The notes under the pieces were generated by a model that did no database searches, was not told the DNA's origin, and saw nothing but the letters and a program-made list of their open reading frames with translations. From JBDNBY01 sp039767595 (lineage in GTDB: Bacteria; Pseudomonadota; Alphaproteobacteria; Rhodobacterales; Rhodobacteraceae), in the NCBI GenBank assembly GCA_039767595.1, contig JBDNBY010000042.1, positions 1 through 29,522 on the forward strand: a stretch of 29,522 nucleotides of DNA. Reading direction: 5' to 3'. The position numbers and the translations under genes were made by a program. Shown here piece by piece: positions 24,878 to 29,522 of the stretch (positions are counted from its first letter, which is position 1; each line of letters opens with the position of its first letter).

Positions 24878-24952
24878 CTAGATCAACGGGATCAGGGGCA
24901 CATCACACGCGGCCAAAGTCACAAGAAGCGTCGTCATCAAAAATAAGCGCAT
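24878..24952 (-). CDS. Tiny lipoprotein ORF (24 aa) downstream of rlmH
   Basis: A 25-codon ORF begins three bases after the rlmH stop codon (TAATCCATG) with AGGA eight bases before its ATG. It reads MRLFLMTTLLVTLAAC followed by DVPLIPLI and a TAG. This is a textbook type II signal peptide: a basic residue, a hydrophobic core and the lipobox L-A-A-C. The predicted mature peptide after lipidation of Cys16 has only nine residues. Aspartate after the cysteine would, by the E. coli Lol rule, favour inner-membrane retention, though that rule may not hold in this group. The spacing implies co-transcription and coupling with rlmH. I know no function; small lipoproteins of entericidin type are a loose comparison. 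Alternative: a chance ORF. Confidence 0.6.
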   Translation of the reverse strand: MRLFLMTTLLVTLAACDVPLIPLI

Positions 24953-24955
24953 GGA

Positions 24956-25426
24956 TTATGTCCTATGATAGGGGCCACCGGCGAGGATCGTCGCGGCGCG
25001 GTACAGTTGTTCGCTCAGCATAAGCCGAACCATCATGTGCGGCCAGACCATTTTGCCAAAGGATATGGAAAAATCCGCCCGCGCGCGCAGCGCTGGATCA
25101 ATACCGTCCGCGCCGCCAATGATAAACGCCGCCGTATCGGTGCCAGTATCGGCCCAATGTTGTAATTTTTGAGCAAACTCAGGGGAGGTCATGACACTGC
25201 CGCGCTCATCTAGCGTGATGATGCGTGCCCCTTGCGGGATCGCTTTGTCCAAAAGGGCGGCCTCTGCGGGCATGCCGCCGCCTTTTTTATCTTCGACTTC
25301 GGTGATGCGCGCAGGGCCGAGCCCCAAGGCCCGCCCCGTTTTATCGAACCGCGCCAAATAATTATCAATGAGAGTTTTCTCTGGGCCGCCACGCAGCCGG
25401 CCCACGGCGCAGATCGAAATTTTCAT
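24956..25426 (-). CDS. rlmH: 23S rRNA pseudouridine methyltransferase RlmH
   Basis: RlmH methylates N3 of pseudouridine 1915 in 23S rRNA of the assembled 70S ribosome. The product has 156 residues, the family length. It is a SPOUT (knotted) methyltransferase: the SAM-binding loop is FIIGGADGID (about 101-110), preceded by RIITLDERG, and the C-terminus ends in ILAGGPYHRT, containing the YHR signature that binds the target. The N-terminus MKISICAVGRL is standard. It follows rsfS by a few bases, the usual gene pair in bacteria. The tiny lipoprotein ORF follows it by three bases. Confidence 0.96.
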   Translation of the reverse strand: MKISICAVGRLRGGPEKTLIDNYLARFDKTGRALGLGPARITEVEDKKGGGMPAEAALLDKAIPQGARIITLDERGSVMTSPEFAQKLQHWADTGTDTAAFIIGGADGIDPALRARADFSISFGKMVWPHMMVRLMLSEQLYRAATILAGGPYHRT

Positions 25427-25432
25427 GAGGAG

Positions 25433-25819
25433 CTAGCTCACAGCCGTCCACATTTTTTCGATCTGGTAAAATTCGCGCACTTCTGGGCGGAACAAATGCA
25501 CGATCACATCCGCCGTGTCGATCAAGACCCAGTCGCCCATTTCTTTGCCTTCAAGCTTGGCGTTGACGCCGAACTCTGCCTTGAGCGTATCGCGCAAAAT
25601 ACCTGCAAGCGCCGAGACTTGGCGCGACGAGCGCCCCGAGGCAACAACCATGTAATCACCAATAGACGTGCGCCCGTGCAGATCAATTTGCACGATCTCT
25701 TCGGCTTTGTTGTCAGTGAGGCAAGACAGGATAGCGTCCAAAAGTTCGGCGCTGTTGTAATCAGGTGCACCATGCTCTGGTGTGGCTGATTGAGGTGCGG
25801 CAGCTGCCGCTTGTGTCAT
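25433..25819 (-). CDS. rsfS: Ribosomal silencing factor RsfS
   Basis: RsfS binds ribosomal protein uL14 and blocks subunit joining when nutrients are scarce. The core from LLDAILSCLTDNKAEEIVQIDL through GRTSIGDYMVVASGRSSRQV, then GDWVLIDTADVIVHLFRPEVREFYQIEKMW, is the full family. I place the start at the ATG giving 128 residues (MTQAAAAAPQS...), close to family size. Its AAGGAG ribosome site is 16 bases away, which is long. In-frame ATGs further upstream at 25873, 25882 and 25906 would add 18 to 29 residues that look non-homologous; the start is therefore uncertain. It heads the minus-strand group rsfS-rlmH-lipoprotein and is divergent from leuC. Confidence 0.9.
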   Translation of the reverse strand: MTQAAAAAPQSATPEHGAPDYNSAELLDAILSCLTDNKAEEIVQIDLHGRTSIGDYMVVASGRSSRQVSALAGILRDTLKAEFGVNAKLEGKEMGDWVLIDTADVIVHLFRPEVREFYQIEKMWTAVS

Positions 25820-25999
25820 CGGTGACAGGGTGGGTCTCCTTCCATTTCCCAAATTTCCGAACGTCTCCTCCATAGCATGCATCGCGGTAAATCTCAATAA
25901 CAGCAAAAGAGTGCTATCGATGGCGATATCTAGGCTTTGGTATCAACGTCGTCTTTGTGCTCAACCCTCCAATAGCTGCATCTGTGCTGCACTGGATGA

Positions 26000-26028
26000 T
26001 TGCTTAAGTGCTGCAATAGGCCTATTAT
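26000..26028 (+). promoter_or_regulatory. Candidate leuCD promoter with a palindrome over the -10 box
   Basis: TTGCTT (26000-26005) and TATTAT (26023-26028) are exactly 17 bases apart, among the best promoter matches in the window. The 12-base perfect palindrome AATAGGCCTATT (26015-26026) overlaps the -10 box, a classic repressor position. Two copies of GTGCTGCA (25984 and 26008) lie 24 bases apart around the -35 box. Transcription would begin near 26035, leaving about 177 leader bases before leuC. The stretch from 25907 to 25980 shows nothing else I can name. Confidence 0.55.
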
Positions 26029-26034
26029 GTGCAA

Positions 26035-26124
26035 ATGACGACTCGTATTTGCAATATTTCTGATCGAAAGCGCCTGCCTTGGCGGTTTTATGGTGCGACG
26101 CACACTGTGCTTGCGCGTCTGTGA
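26035..26124 (+). CDS. Possible leaderless leader peptide upstream of leuC (29 aa)
   Basis: An ATG coincides with the predicted transcription start and opens a 29-codon ORF that begins MTTRICNIS and ends THTVLARL before TGA. Leaderless leader peptides at the very 5' end are known in alphaproteobacteria (trpL of Sinorhizobium). The ORF stops 10 bases before the hairpin at 26135. It holds three Leu and two Ile codons, with Leu codons among the last five, but it is not strongly leucine-rich, so attenuation is unproven. Confidence 0.3.
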   Translation: MTTRICNISDRKRLPWRFYGATHTVLARL

Positions 26125-26215
26125 TCTATTGCGCGCACCCTCTCGACCTTGGGTCGGGGTGCCTGTAGAAGACTTTCAAAGATCAATCAAACCTGTGGGA
26201 GAGGACCGGATATGA
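26090..26215 (+). CDS. Possible short ORF overlapping the leuC start (41 aa)
   Basis: This frame reads MVRRTLCLRVCDLLRAP, with four Leu codons in nine (CTG, TTG, CTA, TTG), and continues to a TGA that overlaps the leuC ATG by four bases (ATGA). The overlap suggests translational coupling, and the leucine codons suggest a sensing peptide. It has only a weak GGCGG upstream and overlaps the ORF at 26035 in another frame. It may be chance. Confidence 0.25.
   Translation: MVRRTLCLRVCDLLRAPSRPWVGVPVEDFQRSIKPVGEDRI
26135..26162 (+). promoter_or_regulatory. Hairpin in the leuC leader
   Basis: GCACCC (26135-26140) pairs with GGGTGC (26157-26162), enclosing a second stem CGACC/GGTCG (26144-26148 with 26152-26156); three bases bulge on one side. 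GGTGCG at 26092-26097 could pair instead with CGCACC at 26134-26139, giving a competing fold. No T-run follows, so it is not an intrinsic terminator; ribosome-dependent or factor-dependent control is possible. Confidence 0.4.
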
Positions 26216-27618
26216 CCGCCCCTAAAACGCTCTATGATAAAATTTGGGATGCACATGTGGTGCATCAGGATGATGATGGAACATGCCTTTTGTATATCGA
26301 CCGTCACCTTGTGCACGAAGTGACATCGCCACAGGCCTTCGAAGGGCTGCGAATGGCAGGGCGCACTGTGCGCGCGCCGGATAAAACAATTGCGGTGCCA
26401 GATCACAACGTGCCGACGACGCTGGATCGAGCCAAAGGCATTGAGAACGAAGAAAGCCGTATCCAAGTGGACGCGCTGGACAAAAACGCCAAAGACTTTG
26501 GCATTCATTATTACCCAGTCTCAGACGTCCGTCAGGGCATTGTGCACATCGTTGGCCCCGAGCAAGGCTGGACTTTGCCTGGCATGACCGTGGTGTGCGG
26601 CGATAGCCATACTGCGACGCACGGCGCCTTTGGCTCATTGGCGCATGGTATCGGAACCTCCGAGGTTGAGCATGTCTTGGCCACGCAGACCTTGATCCAG
26701 AAAAAATCCAAAAACATGAAAGTCGAGATCACTGGCAAATTGCGCCCAGGCGTCACGGCCAAGGACATCACCCTTTCGGTGATTGGCGAGACGGGCACAG
26801 CCGGTGGTACGGGCTATGTCATTGAATATTGTGGCGAAGCGATCCGCGATCTATCGATGGAAGGCCGCATGACCGTGTGTAACATGGCCATCGAAGGCGG
26901 TGCGCGCGCCGGCCTGATTGCCCCTGACGAAAAGACGTTTGACTATTGCAAAGGTCGCCCTCACGCCCCCAAAGGCGCCGCATGGGATGCCGCATTGGCC
27001 TATTGGAAAACGCTCTTTACCGATGAGGACGCGCATTTCGACAAAGTCATCACAATCAAAGGCGAGGATATCGCCCCTGTCGTCACATGGGGCACATCGC
27101 CCGAGGATGTATTGCCGATCACGGCCTCTGTACCAGCGCCCAGCGATTTCACAGGCGGCAAAGTGGGCGCCGTTGAGCGCGCGATTGAATATATGGGCCT
27201 CAGCGTGGGTCAGAATTTGACGGATGTTGAGATCGACACGGTCTTTATCGGGTCGTGCACGAATGGCCGTATCGAGGATCTGCGCGCTGCCGCAGAGATC
27301 ATAAAGGGTAAAAAGATCAAAGACGGTCTGCGCGCCATGGTCGTGCCAGGCTCGGGTCTTGTGCGGGCACAGGCCGAAGAAGAGGGCCTTGCCGATATTT
27401 TCAAAGAGGCGGGTTTTGAGTGGCGCTTGGCGGGATGCTCGATGTGTCTGGCGATGAACCCAGATCAGCTTACACCGGGCGAGCGCTGTGCCGCGACATC
27501 GAACCGTAACTTTGAGGGACGTCAGGGCCGCGGCGGACGCACGCATTTGATGTCGCCTCAAATGGCAGCTGCGGCGGCCATCACGGGCCGGTTGACCGAT
27601 GTGCGCGAGATGATGTGA
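26212..27618 (+). CDS. leuC: 3-isopropylmalate dehydratase, large subunit
   Basis: LeuC with LeuD isomerises 2-isopropylmalate to 3-isopropylmalate in leucine synthesis. The product has 468 residues of the bacterial aconitase-like family. The 4Fe-4S cysteines are Cys349 (GSCTNGRIED), Cys409 and Cys412 (AGCSMCLAMNPD). The N-terminal TLYDKIWDAHVV, VCGDSHTATHGAFG and GIGTSEVEHVLATQTL segments are typical and the C-terminus SNRNFEGRQGRGGRTHLMSP is complete. The start is the ATG with GGGAGAGGA upstream; an ORF extension of 21 codons runs through the leader hairpin and is rejected. leuD follows after 95 bases containing a hairpin. Confidence 0.98.
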   Translation: MTAPKTLYDKIWDAHVVHQDDDGTCLLYIDRHLVHEVTSPQAFEGLRMAGRTVRAPDKTIAVPDHNVPTTLDRAKGIENEESRIQVDALDKNAKDFGIHYYPVSDVRQGIVHIVGPEQGWTLPGMTVVCGDSHTATHGAFGSLAHGIGTSEVEHVLATQTLIQKKSKNMKVEITGKLRPGVTAKDITLSVIGETGTAGGTGYVIEYCGEAIRDLSMEGRMTVCNMAIEGGARAGLIAPDEKTFDYCKGRPHAPKGAAWDAALAYWKTLFTDEDAHFDKVITIKGEDIAPVVTWGTSPEDVLPITASVPAPSDFTGGKVGAVERAIEYMGLSVGQNLTDVEIDTVFIGSCTNGRIEDLRAAAEIIKGKKIKDGLRAMVVPGSGLVRAQAEEEGLADIFKEAGFEWRLAGCSMCLAMNPDQLTPGERCAATSNRNFEGRQGRGGRTHLMSPQMAAAAAITGRLTDVREMM

Positions 27619-27633
27619 TCAAATGAGCCAGCT

Positions 27634-27665
27634 TGCGGGCCTAAGACGTGTGAGCGTGGCCCGCA
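27634..27665 (+). promoter_or_regulatory. Hairpin between leuC and leuD
   Basis: TGCGGGCC (27634-27641) and GGCCCGCA (27658-27665) form a perfect 8-bp stem; the 16-base loop can add an inner ACG/CGT stem. CCTCTTTATT follows, a weak T-rich tail. It may partly terminate transcription or stabilise the leuC message, since leuD lies in the same direction. Confidence 0.5.
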
Positions 27666-27713
27666 GCCTCTTTATTCGAATATTCTTAGCGTTACGCTGA
27701 AAGGACCTGGACT

Positions 27714-28319
27714 ATGGATAAATTTACCAAACTCAGCGGCATTGCCGCACCGATGCCATTGGTCAATATCGATACGGATATGATCATTCCGAAACAATTT
27801 TTGAAAACCATCAAACGCTCGGGCCTTGGAGTGAACTTGTTTGATGAAATGCGCTATGATGATGATGGCCAAGAGATTGCAGATTTCGTGTTAAACAAAT
27901 CGCAATATCGCAATGCCGAGATTTTGATCGCAGGGGAAAACTTTGGCTGCGGCTCGTCGCGCGAACATGCCCCGTGGGCGATCAAAGATTTCGGCATCAA
28001 ATGCGTGGTCTCGACCAGCTTTGCAGATATCTTTTTCAACAACTGCTTTAAAAACGGTATTTTGCCGATCGCCTTGCCACAAGAGCAAGTGGATGCCTTG
28101 ATGAAAGATGCAGAAAAAGGCGAAAACGCCCGTGTCGAAGTGGATCTTGAGGCGCAGACAATCTCAACCTCAGATGGCGAGACCTTCTCATTCGAGGTCG
28201 ATGCGTTTAAAAAGCATTGCCTTTTGAATGGCTTGGATGACATCGGATTGACGATGGCGAAAGAAGGCTCGATTTCCGTGTATGAAGAAAATCGCGCACA
28301 AAGCTTTCCTTGGATGTAA
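27714..28319 (+). CDS. leuD: 3-isopropylmalate dehydratase, small subunit
   Basis: LeuD is the swivel-domain partner of LeuC and completes the isomerase. It has 201 residues, the bacterial length. The opening MDKFTKLSGIAAPMPLVNID, then TDMIIPKQFLKTIKR, and the substrate-loop segment AGENFGCGSSREHAPWAIKDFGI (about 73-95) are standard, as is SFADIFFNNCFKNGILPI. AAAGGAC precedes the ATG. It follows leuC in the same direction and is closed by a good intrinsic terminator. leuA and leuB are not in the window. Confidence 0.98.
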   Translation: MDKFTKLSGIAAPMPLVNIDTDMIIPKQFLKTIKRSGLGVNLFDEMRYDDDGQEIADFVLNKSQYRNAEILIAGENFGCGSSREHAPWAIKDFGIKCVVSTSFADIFFNNCFKNGILPIALPQEQVDALMKDAEKGENARVEVDLEAQTISTSDGETFSFEVDAFKKHCLLNGLDDIGLTMAKEGSISVYEENRAQSFPWM

Positions 28320-28346
28320 TCCCCCCATTGAGCAAGCTGTAACTGA

Positions 28347-28379
28347 GGCTTCAACGTGATTGCGCGTTGAGGCCTTTTT
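28347..28379 (+). terminator. Intrinsic terminator after leuD
   Basis: GGCTTCAACG (28347-28356) and CGTTGAGGCC (28365-28374) form a 10-bp stem with one G-U pair and an 8-base loop, followed directly by five T's. It lies 27 bases after the leuD stop and should end the leuCD transcript. Confidence 0.85.
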
Positions 28380-28388
28380 CACACCCAG

Positions 28389-28416
28389 TTTACGGATTTT
28401 ATCAGTTGTCTAAAAT
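28389..28416 (+). promoter_or_regulatory. Candidate promoter of the membrane protein gene
   Basis: TTTACG (28389-28394) and TAAAAT (28411-28416) are 16 bases apart, just after the leuD terminator. The predicted transcript would begin near CTGTGTC (28421-28427), which is repeated inverted as GACACAG (28455-28461), with a small CCTGT/ACAGG stem inside (28439-28443 with 28451-28455). The leader to 28549 is thus about 125 bases and structured. Confidence 0.4.
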
Positions 28417-28461
28417 ATAGCTGTGTCACGTCGTTGGCCTGTTGAGGATTACAGGACACAG

Positions 28462-28512
28462 ATGCGTTGTTTTTTGTCAATTTTGGTGGTCCACCTCGAC
28501 TTTATGTCATAA
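28462..28512 (+). CDS. Possible 16-residue upstream ORF
   Basis: In the leader of the membrane protein gene an ATG with AGGA five bases upstream opens MRCFLSILVVHLDFMS before TAA. The ribosome site is better than that of the main gene. It may be a regulatory leader peptide or a chance ORF; no control codons stand out. Confidence 0.25.
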   Translation: MRCFLSILVVHLDFMS

Positions 28513-28549
28513 ATATGGCAACGTTTCGTCTATAGGGGCGGGCAAAAGG

Positions 28550-29419
28550 ATGTTCAAACATCCACGCTCTATTGGGGTAGTGGCAGTGATTAGACGGTTT
28601 ATCGGCGCCAGTGTACGCGCGCTGTTGGTTATTTCGATGATTTTGGTGCCGGCTATGATTCTGCCGATGTCTCAATCTGTGGGCGCGTCTTTGATCGCGC
28701 TCGTGGCGGTGATCACAGGGGCCTTTACTTGGTCAGAGTATTTTAGCACCTATCCAACGCTTGTGACCTTTCGTGCCGCGGCCCCGTTTAATCGATTGCG
28801 GTTCATCTTTTTATTTGGCGTGATCACCATGACCTCTGTGTTGGTCAAAGATTTTCTGGACCCCAGTGAACATTTTACATTCGTCCAATCTTTGGGCGTT
28901 TTATGCGCGTCTGTTTTGGATTTTCAATTCTCTCCAGTCCGTATCATGAGCCTCTTGTTGCCCAGTGGCACGCCACAGGTCTATGTGGATCTATTGATGC
29001 ATGCCGCCGGTCTTGCCTTTGTCTTGGCTGTGATGTGCGTCGGGTGCTTTGCTGTGCTGGTCTCCACGCGGCGATGGCCGGAGCAGAAGAAAGTTTTCAA
29101 TATTTGGGTAAACTTTCCGCTGATGGATCACGTAAGCGAAGAAGAAATCGTCCCACAGCTGCGTCGCGACAGCACTGTTTACTATTCGTTAGGGATTTTA
29201 ATGCCATTCTTAATTCCAGTGGTCTTCAAGCTTGCGGCGCCGTTGTTCAACGCAATGGTTTTGTTACAGGCACAAACTTTGATTTGGGTGATAGCATTTT
29301 GGGCGTTTATTCCCGTGTCTTGTCTTATGCGCGGCATCGCAATGAGCCGCATTGCGACGATGATCGAGGCCAGTACAGCGGCGGCCGATCCTGTAGTGAA
29401 ATCTGGGCTACACGCCTAA
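28550..29419 (+). CDS. Multi-pass membrane protein of unknown function (289 aa)
   Basis: I recognise no named family. Six or seven hydrophobic helices are visible (about residues 23-40, 44-60, 83-101, 148-171, 212-230 and 238-260, with a weaker one near 112-124). A polar loop of about 38 residues (STRRWPEQKK...VPQLRRDS) lies before residue 211, and the short C-terminal tail is polar. The first residues are basic (MFKHPRS...RR). I choose the ATG at 28550; GGGGCGGGC lies eight bases upstream and AAAAGG abuts it. A longer frame from TTG 28442 would run through the predicted leader. The following secreted protein gene starts 14 bases after its stop, so the two are probably an operon. Confidence 0.8.
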   Translation: MFKHPRSIGVVAVIRRFIGASVRALLVISMILVPAMILPMSQSVGASLIALVAVITGAFTWSEYFSTYPTLVTFRAAAPFNRLRFIFLFGVITMTSVLVKDFLDPSEHFTFVQSLGVLCASVLDFQFSPVRIMSLLLPSGTPQVYVDLLMHAAGLAFVLAVMCVGCFAVLVSTRRWPEQKKVFNIWVNFPLMDHVSEEEIVPQLRRDSTVYYSLGILMPFLIPVVFKLAAPLFNAMVLLQAQTLIWVIAFWAFIPVSCLMRGIAMSRIATMIEASTAAADPVVKSGLHA

Positions 29420-29433
29420 AATACCTCAGTCTT

Positions 29434-29522
29434 ATGATGTTGCTTGTGATGAGTTGGGCACTGCTCCCAGCGCGGACACAAGCGGGTTCCGTAAAAGTCG
29501 CGCTTTTTCATACTGATCTATC
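29434..29522 (+). CDS. Start of a secreted protein, possibly endonuclease/exonuclease/phosphatase family (partial)
   Basis: The last 89 bases open a frame that begins with a signal peptide (MMLLVMSWALLPARTQA) followed by GSVKVALFHTDL and runs off the window. The strand pattern VKVALFHTDL resembles the first strand of alphaproteobacterial endonuclease/exonuclease/phosphatase proteins (often AxxNxxxL), but this is too little to prove. No ribosome site is seen before the ATG, and the frame is open upstream into the preceding gene, so an earlier start is possible. Confidence 0.5.
   Translation, partial: MMLLVMSWALLPARTQAGSVKVALFHTDL

Noticed and set aside
26135..26162. leuC leader hairpin as an intrinsic terminator
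   Set aside because: It is followed by CTGTAGAAGAC, with no T-run.
26851..27561. 236-residue minus-strand ORF opposite leuC
   Set aside because: Lies wholly within conserved leuC, with no family motif and no start signal.
1..29522. CRISPR array, insertion sequence, prophage, tRNA or rRNA
   Set aside because: No regularly spaced repeats, transposase or phage protein signatures, or tRNA/rRNA motifs were seen on either strand.

Overview
This window looks like chromosomal DNA from an alphaproteobacterium of the Rhodobacterales, most likely the Roseobacter group. The basis is the family make-up: an alphaproteobacterial gcvT-gcvH-gcvP operon behind a glycine riboswitch, a Rhizobium-type asparaginase, an IalB-family periplasmic protein, a HisQM-type ABC transporter with characteristic permease N-termini, a two-domain ChrA, and dapD/dapE/leuCD proteins with alphaproteobacterial features. 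The species call is inference. I see no insertion sequence, phage gene, tRNA, rRNA or CRISPR array. This is ordinary, densely packed core chromosome with short intergenic gaps.

Region 1 to 5.1 kb is on the minus strand: a tandem glycine riboswitch, then gcvT, gcvH and gcvP (glycine cleavage), then the start of aroQ (shikimate pathway), which runs off the left edge. Region 5.1 to 10 kb is on the plus strand: a GabD-type semialdehyde dehydrogenase, then a complete polar amino acid ABC transporter (ATPase, binding protein, two permeases) with a terminator-like hairpin after the binding protein. Region 9.9 to 11.5 kb is a minus-strand pair, asparaginase and the RluE-type pseudouridine synthase, joined by a one-base stop/start overlap. 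An IalB-like secreted protein and a convergent chromate transporter follow (11.7 to 13.5 kb).

From 13.6 to 18.2 kb come rlmN and an abutting LysE-family exporter, a convergent LOG-family gene, dapD with its own promoter and terminator, and an orphan protein resembling capsule/Kdo glycosyltransferases. The ilvD gene lies on the minus strand (18.3 to 20.1 kb). From 20.4 to 24.9 kb runs a plus-strand cluster: a small unknown protein, a HAD phosphatase (4-bp overlap), dapE and rnr. Convergent to it are rsfS, rlmH and a previously unlisted 24-residue lipoprotein ORF. The right end holds leuC and leuD behind a long leader, then a membrane protein of unknown function and the start of a probable secreted endonuclease/exonuclease/phosphatase-family protein.

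Metabolically the window joins amino acid synthesis (dapD, dapE, ilvD, leuCD, aroQ), amino acid breakdown and uptake (gcvTHP, asparaginase, ABC transporter) and ribosome or RNA maturation (rlmN, rluE, rlmH, rsfS, rnr). I found no clear new defence or mobile system. The most worthwhile unexplained items are the tiny lipoprotein ORF coupled to rlmH, the leuC leader (strong promoter with a palindrome over the -10, a possible leaderless leader peptide, and a second ORF overlapping the leuC start), the actin-fold ATPase motif preceding the ABC ATPase gene, and the hairpin overlapping the aroQ start codon.
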